A stretch of DNA of 26,176 nucleotides from NCBI GenBank assembly GCA_964369845.1, contig CAYJFJ010000018.1, positions 1 to 26,176 of the forward strand, written 5' to 3'. This DNA is from CAKOSP01 sp964369845. GTDB lineage: Bacteria; Bacillota_I; Bacilli_A; RF39; UBA660. Under the pieces are notes generated by a model. That model had not been told where the DNA came from, made no database searches, and saw nothing but the letters and a program-made list of their open reading frames with translations. Positions 15,030 through 22,311 of this stretch are shown piece by piece. The position numbers and the translations under genes are program-made. Each line of letters begins with the position of its first letter. The stretch's first letter is position 1.

Positions 15030-15602
15030 TTATCTTCTTTTTATTGGTGTAAAGATTAAAAATGCTAAACCTATTATTACTACTGCAAATATTCCTATTA
15101 TTATGAAGTTCATAAGACTAGACTCATTTTCCCAGTAAATGATTCCTTTTTCTTCACAAGCTTCTTCTAAATTCGTGATATCATAATTTTCTTCTTTTCC
15201 CTCAATAGTATCTGCTACTAAGTCAAAATAATTTTCATCTTGATATGCTTTAAAAGCTTCTTCTAAAATTTCTTCTTCATTATAACCTGTTTGACCAAAA
15301 CTATCACCTATTACAAAAAGTGGTACATAACTTGATTGATCAAAATATTCTATAAAATCTTCATACAATTCATGATTTGCTTCATCTGAAGTTTCAAATG
15401 TCATAATGTCAAAATACTCTGAATATTTATCTTCGTAATCATTAAACGTTTCTACTGCTTCTTTACATGCACTACATGTATTACTTCTAAACATGTATAT
15501 TGTTATTTTTTCTCCACTATCTACATCAGGTACTTCTGCTGCATTTACATTAGTTATTGTAAGTGCAAACGCAAATGTTAATATTGTTAATATTTTTTTC
15601 AT
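15030..15602 (-). CDS. Membrane-tethered extracytoplasmic thioredoxin-fold protein (CSAC)
   Basis: A 190-residue paralog of the preceding protein. Signal peptide (1-21, ...NVNA), thioredoxin-like domain with CSAC (after MFRSNT) and YVPLFVIGD as the cis-Pro loop, then an acidic segment with one further Cys (near 149) and a C-terminal helix (about 165-186) ending PIKRR. The changed CxxC dipeptide (SA instead of GY) implies a different redox potential from its partner, as in paired oxidase/isomerase or relay systems; this is inference. GAGGAG precedes the ATG, and the gene starts 15 nt after the TetR stop, so it is probably co-transcribed with the regulator. Confidence 0.8.
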   Translation of the reverse strand: MKKILTILTFAFALTITNVNAAEVPDVDSGEKITIYMFRSNTCSACKEAVETFNDYEDKYSEYFDIMTFETSDEANHELYEDFIEYFDQSSYVPLFVIGDSFGQTGYNEEEILEEAFKAYQDENYFDLVADTIEGKEENYDITNLEEACEEKGIIYWENESSLMNFIIIGIFAVVIIGLAFLIFTPIKRR

Positions 15603-15617
15603 TTCTACTCCTCTTGG

Positions 15618-16166
15618 TTATTTAATAACACATTTATATGTCTTAACTATTTTAACCATTATTTCTTTTTCTTCTATTATTATATCATTAGTTGCTACCA
15701 ATGTAGCTAAACCATTTGAATAAAGCCACATTTGTTGAAATAATTCTTTAGCTGCTGTAAATGTTAGTCCTTGTTTATTAACTAAATTTACAATTGTTGA
15801 TTGATTCCATTTTTCGTCAAATACATCATTTATATTTTTCCATTTTAAATTATTTGACAAAAATAAACTTATGAATAAATTTTTATACTTTTGGGCAAAT
15901 TCCACATATGCTATGCATAATGTTAGCAAGGCCTTTTTACTATCAATTCTACTAGTAATATATTCATCATATTGCTTGTATATTTCTTTGTATACTTCCT
16001 CTTTAATTTCTTCCATTCCACTAAAAATTCTATACAAAGGTTTTGTTGATATCCCCATCGCTTTTGCTAGACTTCTAGCATTTAATTCTTCCCATCCTTT
16101 TGTACTAATAAGTTTGACTGCACTCTTTACTACATTATTTTTTGTTATTTCTAAAACCGCTGGCAT
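15618..16166 (-). CDS. TetR/AcrR-family transcriptional regulator
   Basis: The ATG at 16166 (182 residues, MPAVLEIT) is chosen because it is preceded by a strong AAAAGGAGGG site; an upstream in-frame start nine codons earlier would put the operator inside the gene. Residues about 10-55 form the TetR helix-turn-helix (KSAVKLISTKGWEELNARSLAKAMG, then STKPLYRIF). The rest is the all-helical ligand and dimer domain, with no recognisable ligand. A promoter and an 18-bp palindrome lie directly upstream, suggesting autoregulation. It is followed by the CSAC thioredoxin-like gene, which it likely co-controls. Confidence 0.88.
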   Translation of the reverse strand: MPAVLEITKNNVVKSAVKLISTKGWEELNARSLAKAMGISTKPLYRIFSGMEEIKEEVYKEIYKQYDEYITSRIDSKKALLTLCIAYVEFAQKYKNLFISLFLSNNLKWKNINDVFDEKWNQSTIVNLVNKQGLTFTAAKELFQQMWLYSNGLATLVATNDIIIEEKEIMVKIVKTYKCVIK

Positions 16167-16182
16167 ATTATCCCTCCTTTTA

Positions 16183-16200
16183 TAGTAACTCATGTTACTA
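16183..16200. promoter_or_regulatory. TetR operator-like palindrome
   Basis: TAGTAAC and GTTACTA form a perfect 7-bp inverted repeat around TCAT. It begins directly downstream of the -10 box, covers the expected start of transcription and ends before the TetR RBS, the ordinary place for a self-repressing TetR operator. Confidence 0.7.
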
Positions 16201-16228
16201 TTATATCAATTATAGAAAAATTTGTAAA
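16200..16228 (-). promoter_or_regulatory. Promoter of the TetR gene
   Basis: On the minus strand TTTACA (16223-16228), a 17-nt spacer and a perfect TATAAT (16200-16205). The -35 abuts the stop codon of the upstream ttcA-like gene and the -10 abuts the palindrome. Confidence 0.65.
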
Positions 16229-17035
16229 TTATTTATTTTTATACGAGTCTATATAGTTATAAATTTCATCGTCTTTATGATATCCCATAACTTGATTTAA
16301 ATTTATATTTTCTACTGATTTAAATATATTTCCTTCTATAAAGGGATTTAGCTCACTGAGCTCTTTAATAATCTTTTTTGTATCTGCTCTTCTTGAATTT
16401 TCCTTTTTTAGATTACAAGCGCATCCGATAAAATCTAAATCATTATATTTTGTCCACGATATAATATCTGCTTCTCTAACTAAATACAGTGGCCTTATAA
16501 GCTGCATACCTTCAAAGTTTGAACTATGAAGTTTTGGAAGCATAGTTTGAATTTGTCCACTATAAAATATTGATAGAAGGATTGTTTCAATTACGTCATC
16601 ATAGTGATGACCTAATGCAATTTTATTACAACCAAGTTTTTTTGCTTGATCGTATAAATACCCTCTTCTCATTCTTGCACACAAATAACATGGTGATTTC
16701 TCATCTAGCTTACTAACTACGTTAAATATATCAGAAGTAAATGTTATTAAATCAATTCCTAATTTTCTTGCATTTTCTTCATTTCTATTGCTAGAAGCCT
16801 CATCATAACCGGGATTCATACTTATAAATACTATTTCAAAATTTATTTTTCCATGCTTTTTAATTTCTTGTAAGCATTTTGAAAGTAAAAATGAGTCTTT
16901 ACCACCTGAAATACATACTGCAATTTTATCTCCATCTTGGATTAAATCATAGTCAGTTACAGCTTTTGTAAATTTTCTCCATATGTTTTTACGATATTTT
17001 TTTATAATACTACGTTCTATATCTATTAATTCCAT
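16229..17035 (-). CDS. TtcA-like PP-loop tRNA 2-thiolation enzyme
   Basis: 268 residues of the TtcA/TilS-type adenine-nucleotide alpha hydrolase family. The PP-loop SGGKDS is at 43-48 and the GHHYDDVIET motif near 142-151. Cys116 and Cys119 (PCYLC) and the GCACN motif near 204-208 supply the cysteines that in TtcA bind a [4Fe-4S] cluster. TtcA forms 2-thiocytidine at tRNA position 32; other members of the group thiolate position 54 or act elsewhere, so the substrate is inferred from the family. GGGAGG precedes the ATG. It has its own extended -10 promoter and lies in front of the TetR unit. Length is near that of bacterial TtcA. Confidence 0.82.
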   Translation of the reverse strand: MELIDIERSIIKKYRKNIWRKFTKAVTDYDLIQDGDKIAVCISGGKDSFLLSKCLQEIKKHGKINFEIVFISMNPGYDEASSNRNEENARKLGIDLITFTSDIFNVVSKLDEKSPCYLCARMRRGYLYDQAKKLGCNKIALGHHYDDVIETILLSIFYSGQIQTMLPKLHSSNFEGMQLIRPLYLVREADIISWTKYNDLDFIGCACNLKKENSRRADTKKIIKELSELNPFIEGNIFKSVENINLNQVMGYHKDDEIYNYIDSYKNK

Positions 17036-17063
17036 AATCCTCCCTCAAAAATACTCCTGATAG

Positions 17064-17072
17064 ATTATACCA
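17064..17072 (-). promoter_or_regulatory. Extended -10 promoter of the ttcA-like gene
   Basis: The minus strand reads TGGTATAAT, 28 nt before the ATG, with a weak TTTAAG 17 nt further upstream. Confidence 0.5.
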
Positions 17073-17222
17073 TAATATTTAATAAACTTAAATAATTATT
17101 AATATTTTATTATTTTTTTATCTTTTACGTATAATTTTAGAAATAAATTGAAAAAAAGTATACATTATGCAATATTTAATTCCAATATTTGGTAATTTTG
17201 AGATAATAACTTTGGTGGTTGT

Positions 17223-17459
17223 ATGTTAGGAAGTTATATTAAATACATGAGAAAAAGTAGATACTATACTCAACGTGAGCTTGCAAAAAAATTATTCATC
17301 GCACCTTGTACTTTATCTCATTACGAAAATGGAACTAGAATGGTTCCATACAATACTTTTTTATTAGTATTAGAAATTTGTAATTACAAAATCGATATTA
17401 TTGATTTAAAAAGTGGAAAAAATATTACTAATTTAGAATTAGTGCGATTGTCTAAATAA
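17223..17459 (+). CDS. Small XRE-family helix-turn-helix protein
   Basis: 78 residues. Residues 1-60 are a Cro/C1-type domain: LGSYIKYMRKSRYYTQRELAKKLFIAPCTLSHYENGTR, with the recognition helix around 25-40, then a short hydrophobic tail. There is no second domain, so it is a DNA-binding protein with an unknown target. GGTGG sits about 4 nt before the ATG, a modest RBS. It stands alone on the plus strand between two minus-strand genes and ends at its own terminator. It may be a phage- or element-derived regulator, but no partner toxin or phage gene is nearby. Confidence 0.82.
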   Translation: MLGSYIKYMRKSRYYTQRELAKKLFIAPCTLSHYENGTRMVPYNTFLLVLEICNYKIDIIDLKSGKNITNLELVRLSK

Positions 17460-17482
17460 ACTCGAGTTTCGAGTTTTTTTTT
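17459..17482 (+). terminator. Terminator of the XRE gene
   Basis: AACTCG, a 5-nt loop and CGAGTT are followed by a run of seven or more Ts, overlapping the stop codon. Confidence 0.75.
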
Positions 17483-17487
17483 ATAGA

Positions 17488-17521
17488 AAAAGAAATGTCT
17501 AACTACTTTGACATTTCTTTT
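17488..17521 (-). terminator. Terminator of the signal peptidase gene
   Basis: A perfect 12-bp stem (AAAAGAAATGTC / GACATTTCTTTT) with a 10-nt loop spans the stop codon of the minus-strand gene that ends at 17503. Confidence 0.65.
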
Positions 17522-18327
17522 AAATCTTCATATATCTTTTCTAGTGATGGTAAACCATCTTCATAATATGTTTTTACTTTGTATTCTTCTTCATCTAAAT
17601 TAACGTAGTAATTTTTATGTTTGTATGTAAGCAACAACTGTTTATTAAATAATGAATAAAATTTGCTAGTATTAGGTATCTTTAATCCTAATCTATTAAT
17701 TTTCAGAGCTTTAAAAATCATTTTAATTATTACATATAATGCTGGTAAGACTACTACTAACATCCAACCTAAACTACTTGCTAGGAAAAATTGTACTCTT
17801 CCTAACTGTGGCAATCTGAACATTACTTCTCCAGTTATTGATTCATATGGAACTGGTTTTGGATCTCTTACTTCATTAAAGTCTCCTTTTGTATAGTAAC
17901 TATAATTACCATTTTCATCTATTAAAACTTCTACTACTCTATGCGTTACTGATATAGTTTCACCTATGATAAAATCAGATGAGTTAAATGAGATTATATC
18001 TCCCACTTTTATTTCTGCTGGATTTTTTTCTTTTCCAACAACTACTACATCATAAACGTCAATGTTAGGTACCATACTAGGACTTATTATAGTAAAAAGA
18101 GATATTTGTGGTTCATATCCTGCACCTTTTCTTGCGTATACTTGTGATGCGATATAATAATAAATTAAAAATGCTGCACATAAAAGTAGTAAAACAAATA
18201 CAGTCCAACTTAAAATTGAACTTAAAATTCTAAACGGTTTCTTTAGTTTTGTATTATAAAAAACGCCTATTTTAGAATTTTTTATTTGCATTTTAATATC
18301 ATCTATATTTTGAAATATACTATCCAT
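17503..18327 (-). CDS. Signal peptidase I, SipW/ER-type (Ser-His)
   Basis: A 274-residue membrane protease that removes signal peptides from exported proteins. An N-terminal cytosolic region (1-34) and helix (35-58) are followed by ISPSMVP with catalytic Ser84. Next come VGDIISF and then VTHRVVEV with His129 where bacterial SipS-type enzymes have Lys; the Ser-His pair is the mark of the SipW/archaeal/ER group. YTKGDFNEVRDP is the following conserved box, and a second helix is at about 185-210. The C-terminal ~60 residues are cytosolic and Tyr/Lys-rich. AGGAAGGG precedes the ATG. SipW-type enzymes often serve a few dedicated substrates; candidates in this window are the pilin, thioredoxin-like and surface proteins (inference). 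Confidence 0.88.
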   Translation of the reverse strand: MDSIFQNIDDIKMQIKNSKIGVFYNTKLKKPFRILSSILSWTVFVLLLLCAAFLIYYYIASQVYARKGAGYEPQISLFTIISPSMVPNIDVYDVVVVGKEKNPAEIKVGDIISFNSSDFIIGETISVTHRVVEVLIDENGNYSYYTKGDFNEVRDPKPVPYESITGEVMFRLPQLGRVQFFLASSLGWMLVVVLPALYVIIKMIFKALKINRLGLKIPNTSKFYSLFNKQLLLTYKHKNYYVNLDEEEYKVKTYYEDGLPSLEKIYEDLKEMSK

Positions 18328-18349
18328 AAGCCCTTCCTATTCTTTATAA

Positions 18350-18378
18350 ATTATACAAGATAATTCATAAAATAACAA
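18350..18378 (-). promoter_or_regulatory. Promoter of the signal peptidase gene
   Basis: On the minus strand TTGTTA (18373-18378), 17 nt, then a perfect TATAAT (18350-18355), 22 nt before the ATG. Confidence 0.55.
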
Positions 18379-18450
18379 TAGATTTGACATATATATAAGT
18401 TATTTACATAAAATATTTTTATTTTTATAATTTAATATAAATTTTTGCAT

Positions 18451-18476
18451 AAAAAAATCGAACTATTAAAGTTCGA
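18451..18476 (-). terminator. Terminator after tRNA-Cys
   Basis: The minus strand has TCGAACT, a 5-nt loop and AGTTCGA, then seven Us, 13 nt past the tRNA 3' end. A classic intrinsic terminator. Confidence 0.85.
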
Positions 18477-18489
18477 CTAAATTACTTAA

Positions 18490-18563
18490 TGGAGGAACCG
18501 ACCGGATTTGAACCGGTGATGATGGTGTTGCAGACCAGAGCCTTACCACTTGGCTACGGTTCC
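18490..18563 (-). tRNA. tRNA-Cys (GCA)
   Basis: The 74-nt minus-strand sequence folds as a tRNA: acceptor GGAACCG / CGGTTCC, D stem GCC / GGC, anticodon loop CTGCAAC with anticodon GCA, and T arm ACCGG-TTCAAAT-CCGGT. CCA is encoded. One base pair at the top of the anticodon stem (C-T) is mismatched. GCA reads UGC/UGU, that is cysteine. A terminator follows directly. Confidence 0.95.
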
Positions 18564-18565
18564 AT

Positions 18566-18589
18566 ATAATATCGCTTTCGCAATATTAT
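18566..18589 (-). other. GAAA-capped hairpin just 5' of tRNA-Cys
   Basis: On the minus strand ATAATATTGC and GCGATATTAT form a 10-bp stem (one G-U) closed by a GAAA tetraloop, ending 2 nt before the first base of mature tRNA-Cys. No U-tract follows, so it does not read as a terminator. It may be a pre-tRNA leader structure or a processing signal. Confidence 0.6.
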
Positions 18590-18612
18590 TTTAATATATT
18601 TTATTCTAAAAG

Positions 18613-20220
18613 TCAATTTTTTATTACAATTCTATAGATTTTATTTCTTATTGTTAATTTAAGTGTGATACTTTCTGAACTTGCTACTTCTTTTGGAACT
18701 TTCATAAATAATTTATTTTCTATTGTATCTGTTTCTACACCATATACTTTACTTTCTTTTAAATTTCCATCATGAGTATATTCTATTGTGGCAAAGTTAT
18801 CGAAAAATTCTTCGCTAGTATTATACTTATTATAGTATTCAGTAGATTTATCTAATTCCAATAATCCATCTACCACTAATAAAGTTTTACCTGAACTATT
18901 TCCTGTAGCTCCAATAGTAACTACACCATTATATGTTTTACAACTATCTGAACTACATTTATCGTATGTGTAATTAAATGCATCTGTTAACACATAACTA
19001 TTTATTTGGATTGAACTATTTCCTATATTAGTATTACTAAAACTTACTTTTTCTCCTAAATTTAAAGTTGTTACTTCTATGTCATTTTCTAAAATTGGAG
19101 TTTTTAAATTAATAATTTTATATGTAGGAGATGCTATATTATCACTTATAACAATTCCATTAGAAATACTTATTTGAAACTTATATTCTATAAATTTTTC
19201 ATCTATTTCATATGCAATAACGTAATTATCATTGTGATTTGCTTTAATATTTTCATTTAATAATATATTTCCATAGTCATAAAAATACTCGGATAATGAA
19301 ATATTTGGTTGTTGCTCATAGTTACTGTATTTTAATAAGAGTTCATTAGTATCAAGTACTACATCATAATATGAATTATTTTGAATATTAATCTGAACTA
19401 CTACAAAATATTTACCTTCTTCAATTATATTACCACCTAAATCAGTATTTGTAATAACACTGTTAGTAACAGAAAATTGTAATCCATCATGGTAGATATA
19501 CTCTTGTTCATTATATTCATAGTCTTGAAACGTTGATAAAGCTGTTGTTACACTGTAGATAATATATCCTGTTAAAGCTAGCATTATTATTGTTATAATA
19601 GCTTTATTTTCTTTGATATAATATTTTGTTTCTCTTACAAATCTTCTGAAATTTCGATGTGCTTTGTAAGTGTCAAATTCAATATTTATTTCTACTTCTT
19701 CATTATCTTCGGTTGTAATACTTAAATTATCTTCTTCATTTAATGCATTTTTTGTATTAAATGTTAAAGCTCCGTAAATATATAAAACAATAGTAACTAT
19801 TTGTAATATATAACAAATTACAGATATATCTCTGTAAAGCCTTGCAGAATCAGCGTTAATAACACCTGTTTCTAATTGATTAAATATACCATTAAATAGT
19901 ATTAATATTATTATTAATGCTATGTAATTTAGTAGTGCTATGGAATATATTTTATGTTTTTTCCCTTTATTTCTTAATAGTGCAATTAATGCTATTAATA
20001 CAAAAACTACTACAAATATTACTATATACATTAACAAGCTTATATATTTTGAAGATAAATCTCCTACTATTGAAGTTGAATAATTGTTATTTACATAATC
20101 ACTGAAAAAACTAAAAATATCACTTAATTTTGTGTTTATATATAATGCTAATATAACTATTAAAAAATGTATTACCTTAAAATACTTAATCATTAAAGCA
20201 TATGGCTTTCTTAGTATCAT
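18613..20220 (-). CDS. Multi-pass membrane protein with exported DUF4352-like domain
   Basis: 535 residues of unknown function. The first ~150 carry four hydrophobic helices (about 14-35, 60-84, 92-112, 130-150). A charged cytosolic segment (155-205, Glu/Asp/Arg-rich) precedes a fifth helix (about 208-230). The rest is exported: residues 245-365 have the DUF4352/Ig-like pattern (LQFSVTNSVITN..., then GKYFVVVQINIQNNS and ...LDTNELLLKY), and a second beta-rich part runs to the end with a Cys pair near 417-421. DUF4352-like domains occur in many Gram-positive surface proteins without known activity. GAAGAGGATGAA lies before the ATG and a good promoter further up. The gene could be co-transcribed with the downstream tRNA-Cys because no terminator is visible between them. 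Confidence 0.7.
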   Translation of the reverse strand: MILRKPYALMIKYFKVIHFLIVILALYINTKLSDIFSFFSDYVNNNYSTSIVGDLSSKYISLLMYIVIFVVVFVLIALIALLRNKGKKHKIYSIALLNYIALIIILILFNGIFNQLETGVINADSARLYRDISVICYILQIVTIVLYIYGALTFNTKNALNEEDNLSITTEDNEEVEINIEFDTYKAHRNFRRFVRETKYYIKENKAIITIIMLALTGYIIYSVTTALSTFQDYEYNEQEYIYHDGLQFSVTNSVITNTDLGGNIIEEGKYFVVVQINIQNNSYYDVVLDTNELLLKYSNYEQQPNISLSEYFYDYGNILLNENIKANHNDNYVIAYEIDEKFIEYKFQISISNGIVISDNIASPTYKIINLKTPILENDIEVTTLNLGEKVSFSNTNIGNSSIQINSYVLTDAFNYTYDKCSSDSCKTYNGVVTIGATGNSSGKTLLVVDGLLELDKSTEYYNKYNTSEEFFDNFATIEYTHDGNLKESKVYGVETDTIENKLFMKVPKEVASSESITLKLTIRNKIYRIVIKN

Positions 20221-20243
20221 TTCATCCTCTTCCTATCTTCTAT

Positions 20244-20272
20244 ATTGTATCATGTATAACATTGTATGTAAA
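20244..20272 (-). promoter_or_regulatory. Promoter of the DUF4352-like gene
   Basis: On the minus strand TTTACA (20267-20272), 17 nt, TACAAT (20244-20249), with TGA just before the -10. Confidence 0.6.
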
Positions 20273-20279
20273 TTATCTT

Positions 20280-20307
20280 AAAAAAAAATACATCTTTTGG
20301 ATGTATT
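20280..20307 (-). terminator. Terminator of the PH-LysM gene group
   Basis: The minus strand has AATACATC, a 5-nt loop and GATGTATT, then seven or more Us, overlapping the stop of the LysM gene at 20306. Confidence 0.75.
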
Positions 20308-20770
20308 ATTTTATTTTTTTATTTACTAATATTTGATCAGGTAATAAGTATATAGTTTGATTTTGAGATAATAATCTATCTTTAGATATGTTAAGTATAT
20401 CACATGCAGTTTTAATAGTATCTCCTTCAGAAGTTATATAATAACTATACTGAGGTTTTGGAACTATTACTTCTTGATTTAAATATATATAATCATCTAA
20501 ATCAAATCCATTCATTTTTGCAAATAAATTCGGGTTAACATTTAACATTTTACTAACATCTATAATTTTACCATCTTTTTTTATCTTTACTACCTCGTAA
20601 TATTGTTCATTAACTTTTGGAACTATTAAATCCATTCCTTCTCTAATATTATCTAAAAAATATATATCGTTTATGTTTTTTAACATTTCTATGTTAGTAT
20701 TAAATTTTTTTGCTATTAGACTAATTGTATCTTCACTTTTTACTTTATATCTTTCGAACATTTTTTTCAC
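20306..20770 (-). CDS. Three-LysM protein without signal peptide
   Basis: 154 residues made almost wholly of three LysM-like repeats: about 7-51 (YKVKSEDTISLIAKKFN ... MDLIVPK), 55-99 (degenerate, ... NQEVIVPK) and 103-150 (YYITSEGDTIKTACDILN ... DQILV). LysM binds N-acetylglucosamine polymers such as peptidoglycan, but there is no signal peptide or membrane helix. It could act inside the cell, be released by lysis, or leave by a non-Sec route such as a T4SS (speculation). AGGATGTGA precedes the ATG, and the gene starts 35 nt after the single-pass protein gene, in the same likely operon. Confidence 0.75.
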   Translation of the reverse strand: MKKMFERYKVKSEDTISLIAKKFNTNIEMLKNINDIYFLDNIREGMDLIVPKVNEQYYEVVKIKKDGKIIDVSKMLNVNPNLFAKMNGFDLDDYIYLNQEVIVPKPQYSYYITSEGDTIKTACDILNISKDRLLSQNQTIYLLPDQILVNKKIK

Positions 20771-20805
20771 ATCCTAATATAAAATATGCATTAGCCTACT
20801 TTGTG

Positions 20806-21831
20806 TTAATAAATATATACTAAATACTGAGTATCAAATTCCCAGTTAGTATTTGTTACTAATTTTTTTATACCTTCTAAGTGATTAAATTCATAAATTA
20901 TATTTTCTTCAATATATATTACTGTATCTTCCTTTTGGTATAATATTTTTTCAGCATCTATTTTTAAAATTGTTTCTTTCTCACCTAATGTGTAAATTAT
21001 ACTATCTTCTTTTATTTCATATCTATCTGCTTCATTTTGATTTAGTAAATTTATTTCACTTTCTGAATAGATAATTTTATTTTTAGTTTTAATTGTTTCT
21101 TTAAAAATGTTAATTTCAAGCTGCTGTGAATTAGTTTTATCGTATAACTTTAGTATGTCACCAGTATAATCAATAAATTCTAAATTGTATTTTATATTTT
21201 CACTTAGTTTATATTCTTTATAGTTCAAATTATCTGTGTTAATTAAATAATAACTATTATAATATACTTCATTATCATAATTAGGTATATATATATAATT
21301 ATCTAATTGATAAATACTTTCAGGAAAATATATATCTTTATTGTAAATTTTAATTTTTTCTATATTTTCTTTTTCTACATTTATAAATCCGTTATAGTTC
21401 CAAAATAAAAAATTGTAAGAGCTTGAATTATATATAATAATATTTTCTTCTTCTTTTAACTCTTTAGAATTATCTACCTCAATATAGAAGTAATTTGTGT
21501 TATCATCTAAGCAAATATCATAAAAATTTATTTTTCCTTTTACTTCGATGCATGATTCATTTATATATTTAATTTCCTCTATCAACTTTTTGTTATCAAC
21601 AAAGTCATCTTCAATTATAAAGTCATATTTATTGTTTTCATCTATGACAGTATAAAAATACAATTCTTTTTCAGAATCATATTTTTCTGTTATTTCAAAA
21701 TTTTCTATCTCATACATTTCTTCATAACTTTTACTTCTAAATAAAATATTTACTAGTAAATTTATAAATACTATTACGAAAATTAATATAAGTAGAACTT
21801 TAATCAACTTTTTTTTATTTAGTCGCCCCAT
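20806..21831 (-). CDS. Single-pass membrane protein, unknown, Tyr/Asn/Glu-rich exported domain
   Basis: 341 residues, no family recognised. A basic N-terminus (GRLNKKKLIK) is followed by one membrane helix (about 10-31), so the remaining ~300 residues should be exported. These are beta-rich and full of Tyr, Asn, Ile and Glu, with repeated short strand-turn segments (such as IYIPNYDNEVYYNSYYLINTD) that could be a propeller- or solenoid-like fold; this is a guess from pattern only. The start overlaps the PH-domain gene by 17 nt, so the two are translationally coupled. Part of the PH - membrane - LysM group with a shared promoter and terminator. Confidence 0.65.
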   Translation of the reverse strand: MGRLNKKKLIKVLLILIFVIVFINLLVNILFRSKSYEEMYEIENFEITEKYDSEKELYFYTVIDENNKYDFIIEDDFVDNKKLIEEIKYINESCIEVKGKINFYDICLDDNTNYFYIEVDNSKELKEEENIIIYNSSSYNFLFWNYNGFINVEKENIEKIKIYNKDIYFPESIYQLDNYIYIPNYDNEVYYNSYYLINTDNLNYKEYKLSENIKYNLEFIDYTGDILKLYDKTNSQQLEINIFKETIKTKNKIIYSESEINLLNQNEADRYEIKEDSIIYTLGEKETILKIDAEKILYQKEDTVIYIEENIIYEFNHLEGIKKLVTNTNWEFDTQYLVYIY

Positions 21832-22264
21832 CAGTAGCTATTTTTCCCATTTGTCTTTTTTGTTTCATCATATATGTTGAAATATTTGTTTCTATATCAT
21901 CAACTCCATATTTTGATACATTAGATACTGTTACCACTTCTTTAAGTGTATCTATTGTAATTTTACCCCAAATAAGACCTCTATATACACCTAAATCATT
22001 GAATAAGTCTGGCGTTATTGATTTTAAAAAATATCCCCATACTACTCTTTTTTGTGCAACTAACAATCTTTTATTTGTTAATACTACAACACAAGAAGTA
22101 AAAATATCATAAAATCTATCATTTTTTTGCCCTACAAAGGCAAATATTACTTTTTCATCTATATTTAAATGTTTTTCTATCACATTACAGTGACTTTTTA
22201 CTCTCCAAGCTATTCCTCCTGGATTTTTTGATTTATAATCGTTTACATAATCTATTACTTTCAT
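21815..22264 (-). CDS. Bacterial PH-like domain protein
   Basis: The ATG at 22264 (149 residues, MKVIDYV) is chosen over a GTG 12 nt upstream, which lies in the GTGGGTGAAG ribosome-binding stretch. Residues about 25-125 resemble bacterial PH domains (bPH_3/YvbH-like): IDEKVIFAFVGQKND, then VVVLTNKRLLVAQ and a beta-rich end with IDTLKEVVTVSN. These are cytosolic or membrane-associated modules of largely unknown ligand. There is no membrane helix. It is the first gene of a three-gene group with a clear promoter. Confidence 0.72.
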   Translation of the reverse strand: MKVIDYVNDYKSKNPGGIAWRVKSHCNVIEKHLNIDEKVIFAFVGQKNDRFYDIFTSCVVVLTNKRLLVAQKRVVWGYFLKSITPDLFNDLGVYRGLIWGKITIDTLKEVVTVSNVSKYGVDDIETNISTYMMKQKRQMGKIATDGATK

Positions 22265-22280
22265 TTCTTCACCCACTTAT

Positions 22281-22309
22281 ATTGTATAATGTTTTTTAGT
22301 TTTAATCAA
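22281..22309 (-). promoter_or_regulatory. Promoter of the PH-LysM gene group
   Basis: On the minus strand TTGATT (22304-22309), 17 nt, TACAAT (22281-22286). It sits in the short gap between the lysin-like gene stop and the PH gene. Confidence 0.6.
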
Positions 22310-22311
22310 TA

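Noticed and set aside
16167..16193. Upstream start adding nine residues (MSYYKRRDN) to the TetR protein
   Set aside because: It has no RBS and would place the operator and promoter against the coding region; the start at 16166 has AAAAGGAGGG.
17036..17222. Riboswitch or small RNA before the XRE gene
   Set aside because: The 187 nt are AT-rich with no conserved-looking stem set; only weak promoter-like hexamers could be seen.
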